Source: JALOLG01 sp963776935 (GTDB lineage Bacteria > Actinomycetota > Acidimicrobiia > Acidimicrobiales > Ilumatobacteraceae). Taken from it: a stretch of DNA of 64,000 nucleotides. Both the position numbers and the translations under genes were made by a program. The notes beneath the pieces are model-generated. The model searched no databases. It was not told the origin of the DNA and saw nothing but the letters and a program-made list of their open reading frames with translations. Positions 27,854-36,350 of this stretch are shown here, in pieces (position 1 is the stretch's first letter; each line of letters begins with the position of its first letter). The stretch lies in assembly GCA_963776935.1 (NCBI GenBank), contig CAVZOP010000002.1, forward strand, positions 1,116,001 to 1,180,000, written 5' to 3'.

Positions 27854-29099
27854 TCAGCTCCTGTACGCCTGGCGGCCGAAGCCCTGAACCGGAATCCCCT
27901 GCGCGGCCAACACCTCGTTCTGCAACGCGAACATCGACGCCGCGGCCCGGTCGATGTGACGCGTGAACGCCATCGAGGCGGCCAGGATGGGCTGGAGGAG
28001 CGCCTTGTCCTGCACACGTGCGGCGCCGTACTCGTGCTCGACGATCAACGGCGTCGTGAGCGGATCGAAGTCGAGCAGCTCGCGCGCCGCGAGTTGGTGA
28101 TCGAGCCAGTCGACGGTGCGGTTCTGCAGATAGGCGAGCGGATCATGGCGGGCGGTACCGGGGAGCTCGTGCTCGCACAGCACCGTCTGCTTCAGCCATG
28201 CGTTGGCGAGATCGGCGGGGTTGGTCGAGATCTCCCCGTCGACCCAGTCGCCCCGCTGCACGGTCTGGCCGCCATACCCCCAACCGGCAACCCCCTCGGA
28301 GTGGATCACCTGTCCCTTGACGTGCATGCCGGCGATCAGGAAGCCGTAGCCGGCGTCCTTGAGGTACTGGAAGACCGAGCGGGTGTCCTGGCCCATCAGG
28401 ATCGCGTGCGACGGGTCGTAGTGGATGCGGAAGTTGTCGCCGACGCCGTGTCGCTCGCAGATCTGGTGGAGCGCGATCCACAGTCGCGGGGGTGTAGCCG
28501 ATGTTGTTGTGGAAGTTGTCGCCAGGTGTCCAGCCGGGCATCGGGCACTGCTCGACGCGGTACTGCAGCCCGCGGGCCTTGGCCTCGTGGAGCAGCGGCA
28601 CGAAGCTCTCCTCGAAGTCGATGAGGTTCTGATCCATCGACTTGGACTGGTTGCGGCCGACGAAGCCCGTGACTGCAGGGGCGCCGAGCAGCGCAGCGGC
28701 ATCCATGGTGGCGAGCATGAAGTCGTGCTTCTTGCGGCGGATCGCTGGGTTCTCGTGCAACATGTCGTCGAAGTACGCGACGTCGGCGATGGCGACACCC
28801 GTCGCGTCGACGGCGGCGAGGACCCGCTTCGCACGGACCTCGTTGAACGGCTCACGAAGATCGAGCGTGTTGGCGACCGGATCGAGCATCGCCTCGGCTG
28901 GGACGTCGGCGAGCGACGGGTGCAACGCCGCTGACAGCTCGATGCAGTCGGCGTCGAGGGCGGCCGCGAAATCAAGCCAGTCCTCGACGGCCAGGTCGGG
29001 ATCGGGGTCGCGGCGCTCGCGTGGGGTGAGCTCTTGGAGCGCGGCGGTGAGCACGCCGACCGGCATGAACTTCGGATCGAACTCCTTGATCTCGGACAT
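27854..29099 (-). CDS. TIM-barrel sugar isomerase-like protein, frameshifted at 28488-28492
   Basis: Two frames join into about 415 residues. The first part runs from MSEIKEFDPKFMPVGVLTAA to GDNFHNNIGYTP; the second from RLWIALHQICERHG to the stop. The break is a run of five G on the plus strand (five C in the gene); four would restore the frame as GYTPRLW, so a homopolymer indel is the likely cause. Conserved xylose-isomerase-like strands are YRVEQCPMPGW, FRIHYDPSHA, IAGMHVKGQV and IVEHEYG, giving the usual Glu, Asp/His, His and Glu metal ligands. It probably isomerises a sugar in the pathway encoded by this operon. Confidence 0.75.
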
Positions 29100-29117
29100 G
29101 GGGACCCCTTTCAGGTT

Positions 29118-30306
29118 CTAGATGTCGGCAACCGAGACGGGCGCCCGATTCCGGGCCGACTCGATCGCCGCGTGGAGGACGCACTGGGTGGCCAGCGCAT
29201 CGGCGAAATCGGGGAGCGGCACGACGGGGGCTCCGCCACCGATGACGGTGAGGATGTCGCTCGCCTGGTTGACGAAGCTGTGCTCGTAGCCGAGCCCGTG
29301 GCTGTCGGGCCACCAGGCGTCGGCATACGGATGTCCGTCGCCGCCCCGGGTGACGTCGATCGTCGTCCATCCCTGCACGCGCGGCGTCATGCTGAGGTCG
29401 TAGAACTCCAGCTCGTTCATCCGCTCGAAGTCGAAGCGGAGCGCTCCCCGATCACCATGGATCTCGAAGCGGTTCCCGTTGTGGTAGCCGGTCGCCAGGC
29501 GGGTGGCCTCGAAGCTGGCGACCCCTCCGCCGCTCATCCGGGCGAGGAACAACACGGCGTCGTCGACCGTGCTCGCCGCCTTGCTGCCCGTGGTGCTGGC
29601 GCCGGCACCGGCGATCTCGCCACCCGTCTCGCCTTCGAGGACGGCTCGCTCCTCGATGAACGTGTGCTCGATCGACCCCTCGATGGTGACGATCTCCTCC
29701 CCCGTGACGAACCTGACGGAGTCGATGATGTGGGCGTTGAGGTCGCCGTGGGCACCGGACCCGGCGATGTCGCCCTGGAATCGCCACAGCAGCGGCGTGT
29801 CAGGGCCTCCCCAGCTCTGCAGGTAGGTGGCCCGCACGTGGTAGATCCGGCCGATGCGTGCCGGCGGCGACGAGGCGGTGGGCCAGGGCGACGGCCGGCA
29901 CCCGGCGGTAGTTGAACCAGACCGATGTCGTGCCGGTCGCCCCGTCTGCGGCAGCGACCATCGCTCGGGCATCGGCGAGCGTTCCGGCGAGCGGCTTCTC
30001 ACAGGCGACGTGCTTGCCGGCCTCGAGCGCGGCGATCGCCTGCTCGGCGTGGACGTTGTTGGGGGTGCCGATGTCGACGAGGCCGATGTCGTCGGAGGTG
30101 ACCGCCGCGAGCCAGTCGGTCGAGTGGTGCTGCCAGCCCCAGCGCTCGGCGAAGACTCGGAGCTCGAGCTCGTCGCGGGCGACGACCGTGTGCATCGTCG
30201 GCAACGGGTCGACGGCGAAGAACTTGCCGACGTTGAGCCAGGCGTTCGAGTGGGCGCGACCCATGAACTTCGTACCGACGAGTGCGACGTTGATGTGGCC
30301 CGTCAT
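29118..30306 (-). CDS. Gfo/Idh/MocA family NAD(P)-dependent oxidoreductase, frameshifted near 29858
   Basis: Two frames join into about 395 residues. The N-terminal Rossmann domain has NVALVGTKFMGRAHSNAW and the family motif CEKPLAG near 100. The C-terminal sheet domain has HIIDSVRFVTGE and GYHNGNRFEIHGDRGAL. One extra base around 29857-29861 breaks the frame; removal gives VAAGRIGRIYHVRATY. These enzymes oxidise sugars, inositols or sugar derivatives, often at C3 or C1. The ATG overlaps the livF stop (ATGA, 30303-30306), so it is translated with the importer and is the natural first catabolic step. Confidence 0.8.
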
Positions 30307-31058
30307 GATATCTCCGTGTTCTGCGTGCTTGGGCTGTTCGTACTGGCGGCTTCGACGCCCAGATAGCGCTGTTGCAGCTCCGGGCTGGCGTTGAGTTCGG
30401 CCGCCGTGGTCTCGGCTTCGATCCGCCCCGACACCATCACGAGCTGGCGATCCGCCATGTGTGTGGCCGCCCGAAGGTTCTGCTCGACGACGAGCACGGC
30501 TACTCCCTCCGCCACCAGTTGGTGGACGACCTCGATCAAGGTGTCGACGATGGTTGGTGCAAGACCTTCTGACGGCTCGTCCATCATCACCAACGAGCCG
30601 TTGAGGAGCAGTGCCCGGGCGACGGCGAGCATCTGTTGCTCACCGCCCGACAGCTGTGCGCCACCGTTGCGACGGCGTTCGCCGAGGCGTGGGAACAACT
30701 CGTAGACGGATTCGCGCGTCCAGCGCTTGCCACGCGTGCCCTTGGCCAGCATCGTCAAGTGCTCGTCGACGGTCAACGAGCGGAACAGGCGGCGACCCTG
30801 CGGGACGTACGAGATGCCGCGCTTGGCGATCTTCTCCGGCGCGTGGTTGTCGATCCGCTCGTCGTCGAACACGATCTCACCGGACGTCGCCCGGACGAGC
30901 CCCATGATGGTGTCGCAGAGCGTGGTCTTGCCCATGCCGTTGCGACCGATGATCGCCACCGCCTCGACACCGATGTCGAACGAGACACCGTCGAGCACGC
31001 GTGAGGCGCCGTAGCCGGCGCACAGGTCGCGGACCCGGAGAAGGGGCGTCCCGGTCAT
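30303..31058 (-). CDS. livF: branched-chain-amino-acid-type ABC transporter ATPase LivF
   Basis: 251 residues. Walker A is GRNGMGKTTL near 38-47, the signature AQLSGGEQQMLAVARAL, Walker B LVMMDEPSEGL, and the H-loop appears as VVEQNL, the usual LivF variant. It energises the hydrophobic-amino-acid-transporter (HAAT) class importer together with LivG, LivH and LivM. The ATG overlaps the reconstructed livG stop, and its own stop overlaps the next gene. In this context the cargo may be a sugar derivative, as some HAAT importers carry non-amino-acid ligands. Confidence 0.92.
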   Translation of the reverse strand: MTGTPLLRVRDLCAGYGASRVLDGVSFDIGVEAVAIIGRNGMGKTTLCDTIMGLVRATSGEIVFDDERIDNHAPEKIAKRGISYVPQGRRLFRSLTVDEHLTMLAKGTRGKRWTRESVYELFPRLGERRRNGGAQLSGGEQQMLAVARALLLNGSLVMMDEPSEGLAPTIVDTLIEVVHQLVAEGVAVLVVEQNLRAATHMADRQLVMVSGRIEAETTAAELNASPELQQRYLGVEAASTNSPSTQNTEIS

Positions 31059-31829
31059 CCGTGGGTGTCGCTTCCGAGATAGACGTCGTGTACGAGCTTG
31101 CTGCCGCGGACCTCGTCGGGAGTGCCTTCGGCAATGGTCTTGCCGTCGGCCATCACGACGACTCGGTGAGCCACGCGAAGTGCCACGTCCATGTCGTGTT
31201 CGATGAGGAGCAGCGTCACGTCCGGGCGCGAGGGCGTGGAGCAGATCGACGAGGCGCTCGCGTTCGCCGCGAGACAGCCCCGACGCCGGCTCGTCGAGCA
31301 TCATCAGGTCGGGTTCGGTGACGACCGCCATCCCGACTTCGAGTTGCCGTTGTTCGCCGTGGGACAGATCGCCGACGGTCGCCCCGAGGCGATCGCCCAG
31401 CCACACGGACCGAGCTGCATCACCAGCCCTGCTCCGCCATTGCTCATCGACCGACGTTCGCCGGAGCGATCGATGGCGACCGTGCCGGCCGACGACCGCG
31501 AGATAGAGATTGTCCTCGACCGTGAGGCCGGGGAACAGGCGCGTTCGCTGGTAGGTGCGGGCGACGCCGAGGTTCGGCCGGCGGCGCGAGGGCAGCAGTG
31601 TGCTGTCGACGCCCCGGATCCGTACCGAGCCGGAGGTCGGCCGGATGTCGCCGGCGACGACGTTGAACAACGTCGTCTTCCCGGCCCCGTTCGGACCGAG
31701 GATCGCCAACCGTTCGCCTTGGGCGACATCGAGGTCGATGCCGCCCAAGGCGAGGAGACCACCGAACGCGACCGAGACCGAGCTCAACTCGAGCATCGTG
31801 GTCTCGGTCGCGGTGGCAGTGGTGTCCAC
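31055..31829 (-). CDS. livG: branched-chain-amino-acid-type ABC transporter ATPase LivG, frameshifted at 31224-31226
   Basis: About 257 residues after correction. Walker A GPNGAGKTTLFNVVAGD, LivG-type QRTRLFPGLTVEDN, signature DLSHGEQRQLEVGMAV and Walker B LMMLDEPASGL are intact. One extra G in a plus-strand run at 31224-31226 then shifts the frame. Removing it gives VTLLLIEHDMDVALRVAHRV with the H-loop His and a stop overlapping livF (ATGA). Starts: GTG 31829 (used) or ATG 31796, neither with a clear ribosome site; 18 bases separate it from the corrected livK stop. Confidence 0.88.
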
Positions 31830-31847
31830 GGTCGGAGTGGTTTCTGT

Positions 31848-33421
31848 CTATTCCTGGGGAACGCCGTCGACGACGGGAATCGCATTACCGACCCACGGCA
31901 GGTCACGCGCTTCGCAGCCGGGAGCGTCGCGTCCGGAGGAGGCGTGTCGGCGCTGAACGTGCCGCCGAACGTCTGGTCGACACCTCGGATGATGGCGACG
32001 GTCTTGGAGACCACTTCATCGCCTTCGAGGACCAGTTGCTGCACCGACGTGTCGATGATCGCCTGACGGTTCTCGTCGAGCGTGACATCGCCGAACGGTG
32101 CCTCCAGGGTCATCGTCGACAATTCCTCGCGGAGCGCCGCGTGGTTGTCGGAGAGGTCGCCCTCGACGGCGTTGAGGGCCTGGATGAGTGCCAAGCCGGC
32201 GGTGTAGTAGCCGTAGGCGAAGCCGAACGTCAGCGTCGTCGACGGCGGGCCGGGCTCGTTGCCGGTCAGCGCTCCGGCGAGGGTGTCCCACGCCGCATCG
32301 GCGCTGGCCGCGTAGGCCTCGATCTCCGGCGTCTGGATGTCGCCGGCGAGGGAGGCGAAGCCACCCACGTAGGCGCCGGCGATGCCGGTTCCCAACGCCG
32401 ACGCGAGGCCGGGGTTGAAGAACAGGTTGCCGGCGTGTTGCTGACCGTTGAGATCACCCTTGGCGTTGACGAACGCCTCGAGCGACGCCTGCGTTCCGGT
32501 GCCACCGACGACCCAGAAGTAGCCGTCGACCTCGTCCGGATCCGGCAACTGGGCGATGAACGACGAGTAGTCGGTGGTGTTCAGCGGCGGGAAGACACGC
32601 TGCACCACGTCGCCGCCGACGGCGCAGAACTCGGCGATGAAACCCGCCGCCGACGTCCAGCCGAAGCCGTAGTCGTCGGCGATGACCACCGCCGTGTCCC
32701 ATCCTGCGGTGTTGTGCAGGACGTCGCCCAGCCCGGCGTTCCATTGCGCACCGTCACCGTTGAAGCGGAAGAAGTTCGGCGCCTGCACCTGCAGGGTCGC
32801 TTCCTGGGCGCCGGCGATCCCGTTGATGAAGGTGACCTCGGGATGATCCTTGGCGTAGTTGGCGATGGCGATGCCCTCGTCGCCGGACAGCGGCCCGATG
32901 ACGACGTTGGCGCCGTCCTGCTCGACGATCTTGCGGATCTCCTGGATGGCGCGGTCGGCCGTGTCGTCGCCGCAACCCACGCTGACCACTTCGATCGGCA
33001 GGCCACCGGCCGTCGCACCGCTGAATCCTTCGGTCGCGGTGGTGCGCGAGTTCGACGTCGCACCCGCCTCGTTGATCATCGCCAGCGTGACGCCGGCCTG
33101 GACGTCTTCGTTGAAGCCGCCGAACGCGCCTTCGCACTCGGCCATGATGCCGAGCCTGACGCCTTCGCCGGCGGTCGATCCACCCGTGTCGGGTGCCGCG
33201 GTGTCAGGTGCCGCGGTGTCAGGTGCCGCGGTGTCCGGTGCCGCCGAATCAGGTGCGGCTGTGTCCGGCGCGGCCGTGTCGGGTGCCGTGTCGCCACCCG
33301 TGTCTGCCTCCGTGGAATCGGTCGCGTCATCGTCGTCGCCACAGGCCGAAGCCACCAAGGCGAGTGAGATGAAGGCTCCGAAGATCTTCTTCCCACGGCG
33401 GGATCGTTGCTGTCTGGTCAT
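31848..33421 (-). CDS. livK: HAAT-type ABC transporter substrate-binding lipoprotein LivK-like, frameshifted at 31917-31922
   Basis: About 525 residues. Start ATG 33421 is chosen because AGGGGG lies nine bases upstream. A lipoprotein signal ends at Cys27 (LALVASAC), followed by an acidic, Pro/Ala/Thr-rich tether with APDTA repeats (residues about 40-80). The periplasmic-binding fold (type I, Peripla_BP_6) follows, from VRLGIMAECEGAFGGF with VVIGPLSGDEG and VVIADDYGFGW. A missing base in the GCCGGG run shifts the last residues; the corrected tail is RDLPWVGNAIPVVDGVPQE with TAG at 31848-31850, a normal family ending. It lies outside the membrane and delivers the unknown ligand to LivHM. Confidence 0.87.
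33186..33290 (-). repeat. 15-bp tandem repeat encoding APDTA in the LivK tether
   Basis: Seven imperfect 15-base units (ggtgccgcggtgtca type on the plus strand) encode Ala-Pro-Asp-Thr/Ser-Ala. They form the flexible linker between the lipid anchor and the binding domain, so unit number should alter tether length only. Confidence 0.85.
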
Positions 33422-33488
33422 ACGGGATATCCCCCTCATTTGTGTTGGAGCGACGAATCGCTTTTTTCGCGTCGCAGTCGGGCTGCAG

Positions 33489-34553
33489 TCACGATGAGTT
33501 CGCCAGGATCTCCCCGTCGAGGGGCTCTGGCCGTGCGGTGGATGGGCCGGCGCGACTGGCGCGAGCTCCGCCGCTGCGGTCGCGGGCTCTGAGGACCAGT
33601 CCCATCAGGCCGTCTGGCGACAGCACCACGATCGCGAGCACCAACAGCCCGACGACGGTGTTGAATCGCGCCTCGGTGAGACCGAGCTTGTCGGCGAATG
33701 GGAGATCACGCATGTAGCTGTTGGCGGCGACGAACACCAAGGCTCCCAGCCAGGCGCCTTCGAGTCGGCCGATGCCTCCGATGACGGCGATCACGAGCAG
33801 ATCGATGGTGGCGCCGATGGAGACGGTGTTGGGGTCGATCTGCCCGTTCCACCAGACGTTCAGTACACCGGCCGTGGCCGCGACGAAACCAGCCAGTGCG
33901 AAGGCCAACGTGCGATGGAGCGGAACGTGGAAACCCAGCGATGCCATCCGGATCGGGTCGTCGCGAACGCCTTCGAGCGCCACCCCGAATGGTGCCCGCC
34001 TGATCAGGATGAATCCGACGTAGGCGAGTACGGAGAGAACGAGTCCGACGTAGTACAGCCGCACCGGCCCGTCGAGCAACGGCGGCGGACCGATGCCGGT
34101 GATGCCACCGAAGCCCGACAGGGTCGCCACCTGTCCGAAGACGTAGTAGCCGATCACCGCGTAGGTGAGCGTCAGCATCAGGAAGTAGATGCCGTAGGTC
34201 CGACTCGACAGCGCACCGAGGCCAAGGGCGACGACGGTGGTGATGACGAGCGCCGCCACGACGGCGACCCACGGATCGAGCCCGAGCGTGAGCCCCTTCG
34301 TGCTGCCCTCCTCGGCGACCGCGTTGCCGATGACGAATCCCGCCACGCCGTACATCAGCAACTGCGCGAGCGACACCATCCCGCCGCACGCCGACAAGAA
34401 GATCAGTGTCGAGGCCGCCAAGCCGAGGATGAGCGTGCGGGTCATCACGAACTCGACGAAGTATTGGGATCCGAACGACGGCAGCGCGATCAGCACGCCC
34501 AGGATCACGATGAGCACTGCGGTGCCGACGGACCGGCGTCGAAGGACGCTCAC
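33489..34553 (-). CDS. livM: HAAT-type ABC transporter permease LivM-like
   Basis: 354 residues with about ten hydrophobic segments. The permease motif region reads GVALEGVRDDPIRMASLGFHV, followed by GRLEGAWLGALVF, as in LivM. The C-terminus is a hydrophilic tail rich in Arg, Ala and Pro. The ATG overlaps the livH stop (ATGA at 34550-34553), and livK follows after 67 bases. It forms the inner-membrane channel with LivH. Confidence 0.92.
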   Translation of the reverse strand: MSVLRRRSVGTAVLIVILGVLIALPSFGSQYFVEFVMTRTLILGLAASTLIFLSACGGMVSLAQLLMYGVAGFVIGNAVAEEGSTKGLTLGLDPWVAVVAALVITTVVALGLGALSSRTYGIYFLMLTLTYAVIGYYVFGQVATLSGFGGITGIGPPPLLDGPVRLYYVGLVLSVLAYVGFILIRRAPFGVALEGVRDDPIRMASLGFHVPLHRTLAFALAGFVAATAGVLNVWWNGQIDPNTVSIGATIDLLVIAVIGGIGRLEGAWLGALVFVAANSYMRDLPFADKLGLTEARFNTVVGLLVLAIVVLSPDGLMGLVLRARDRSGGARASRAGPSTARPEPLDGEILANSS

Positions 34554-35575
34554 TCAGCCCTCCCGAACAGCCCGTTCGGGCGTACCGCGAGCACGAGCGC
34601 GAGCAGGACGAAGGTCAGGATGATCGTGTAGAACGTGTAGTCGGTTGGCAGGTAGGCGGGCGAGAACGCCACGACGAGGCCGTACAACAGCGAACCGGCG
34701 GCGGCGCCCTTGATCGATCCGAGGCCGCCGATGATCACGACGACGAGCGAGTTGAGGAGCCACTGCCCGTCGGCGCCGGGCGCCACGCCCGCGAACGAGG
34801 CACCCATCGCGCCGCCCATTCCGGCAAGGAACGCTCCGACGAAGAACGTCACCGCGAACACGACTGCGACGTTGATGCCCAGTGCTCGCACCATCGCTTG
34901 GTCGTCGACTCCGGCCCGGATGACAAGACCCATCCGCGTCTTGTTCAGCCATACCCACAGCAATGCGCCGACGAGGAGTGCCACCCCGAGCATGAACAAG
35001 CGACTGGTCGCGTAGCGCTGACCGAAGATCTCGAAGAAGTGGGTGACCGCACCGGGCCAGATCATCCGCTGCGCGAGGCCACCGAACCGGGCCAGCATCT
35101 GATCGGCCATGATCACCGCGATCGCAACGGTGATCAGCGCCTGACGGAGGTCCTGACCCTGGTTCCACCGGAGGAACACCTGCTGGATGAAGACGCCGAG
35201 GATTGCCACGACGCCGGCACCGACGAGCATCGGCACGACCCAGGACGCAATGCTGACATCCGCCGGTTCGAGGTTGCGTGACTTGCCGGCCATCTTCTGC
35301 TGCAACTCGATCGCGATGTACGCAGCCAGGAGGAACAGCGAGCCGTGCGCCATGTTGACCGTGCGCATCAGGCCGAAGATCAGCGTGAAGCCGGACGCGA
35401 CGACGAACATCAGGCCGGCGAACGTCACCCCGTCGAGCAGAGTGATCACGAACTCACCGGGCTCTGAGACGGCCGATCCGGAGGACGTGCCGGTCGCGAA
35501 GAACAGCACCCAGCTGACGACGAACACGATCGGCAGGCCCACCACAATGGCCGGTAGCCGACGTGTCCAGTGCAT
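34550..35575 (-). CDS. livH: HAAT-type ABC transporter permease LivH-like, first gene of the operon
   Basis: 341 residues with about eight membrane helices. Motifs GLMFVVASGFTLIFGLMRTVNMAHGSLFLL, split over residues 50-80, and VVVIIGGLGSIKGAAAGSLLYG near 280 are typical of LivH. GAGGGGGAG precedes the ATG by a good distance. It is the promoter-proximal gene of a minus-strand run that continues without a gap above 70 bases to the cupin at 22225, so its leader probably controls the whole pathway. Confidence 0.92.
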   Translation of the reverse strand: MHWTRRLPAIVVGLPIVFVVSWVLFFATGTSSGSAVSEPGEFVITLLDGVTFAGLMFVVASGFTLIFGLMRTVNMAHGSLFLLAAYIAIELQQKMAGKSRNLEPADVSIASWVVPMLVGAGVVAILGVFIQQVFLRWNQGQDLRQALITVAIAVIMADQMLARFGGLAQRMIWPGAVTHFFEIFGQRYATSRLFMLGVALLVGALLWVWLNKTRMGLVIRAGVDDQAMVRALGINVAVVFAVTFFVGAFLAGMGGAMGASFAGVAPGADGQWLLNSLVVVIIGGLGSIKGAAAGSLLYGLVVAFSPAYLPTDYTFYTIILTFVLLALVLAVRPNGLFGRAE

Positions 35576-35642
35576 TCACTCCCCCTCGTGAGACGCGACC
35601 GGGCCCCCTGTCGCTTCTTCGGTCGACAGTACGGGGCACCCG

Positions 35643-35660
35643 CGGCACGGTCCAGTGCCG
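35643..35660. promoter_or_regulatory. inverted repeat upstream of livH, possible operator
   Basis: cggcac-ggtcca-gtgccg, six-base perfect arms, lies 68 bases before the livH start in the 142-base gap after the response-regulator gene. It is a candidate operator for the long operon; no regulator of a sugar-responsive family is adjacent. Confidence 0.35.
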
Positions 35661-35717
35661 TATGGGCGATGCTGCCCCGTTCGTTGGAGGGGGCGCGAAG
35701 GAACTACGTGATCCGCT

Positions 35718-36350
35718 TCACTCCGGGCTCAGGATGAACGCCGCAGCTTCCGTCCGCGACCGCACATGCAGCTTCATCAAGATGTTGCTGACGTGGTTCT
35801 TGACGGTGAACAGGCTGAGCTCGAGCGCCTTGGCGATCTCGGCGTTCGATCGACCCTTCGCCAGCAATTCGGCGATCTCGGCCTCGCGGGGTGTGAGTGT
35901 CTCGAGCGCCGAGGTCGGCCGATCCGCGCCGAGTGCCAGGATCTGGGTCACCTCGGCCGAGAACGCGCCCCGCCCCGTGGCCGCGCTGCGCACGGCTTCG
36001 GCGAGGCTCTCGGCGTCGACCGATTTCACGAGGTAACCGTTGGCACCCGCCCGGATGACCTCGCGTATCCGCTCCAGCTCGGTGAAGCTGCTGAGCGCCA
36101 GCAATCCGATCGACGGGTGTTCGACGCGCAGGCGTCGAATCACCTCGACACCATCCATGCCAGGCATCACCAGGTCGACCACCACGACGTCGGGCGCCAG
36201 TCGGCGCACCTCGCGGAGTGCCGCCTCTCCATTCGATGCCTCGCCGACCACCTCCAGGTCGTCGAATCCCGAGAGACAGGCCGTGACGCCTTCACGCAGC
36301 AGGTCGTGGTCGTCGACGACGACGACCCGGATGTGCGCGGCCGCGCTCAT
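35718..36350 (-). CDS. NarL/FixJ-type response regulator
   Basis: 210 residues. The receiver domain has acidic pocket VVDDHD and phospho-acceptor Asp59 (VVVDLVMPGMDG), the switch Ser in LALSSF and Lys109 in YLVKSVD. The LuxR-type helix-turn-helix at about 145-205 (LTPREAEIAELLAKGRSNAEIAKAL) follows. Its ATG overlaps the stop of the sensor kinase (ATGA), so the pair is co-translated. It lies immediately upstream of livH on the same strand and is a candidate regulator of that operon, but the link is positional only. Confidence 0.92.
   Translation of the reverse strand: MSAAAHIRVVVVDDHDLLREGVTACLSGFDDLEVVGEASNGEAALREVRRLAPDVVVVDLVMPGMDGVEVIRRLRVEHPSIGLLALSSFTELERIREVIRAGANGYLVKSVDAESLAEAVRSAATGRGAFSAEVTQILALGADRPTSALETLTPREAEIAELLAKGRSNAEIAKALELSLFTVKNHVSNILMKLHVRSRTEAAAFILSPE

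Noticed and set aside
24186..27966. Long plus-strand open frames over the sugar operon
   Set aside because: Mirror frames of the enolase-type, epimerase and Tm-1 genes, with poor codon bias.
32036..33367. 443-residue plus-strand frame opposite livK
   Set aside because: Antisense to a well-supported lipoprotein gene.
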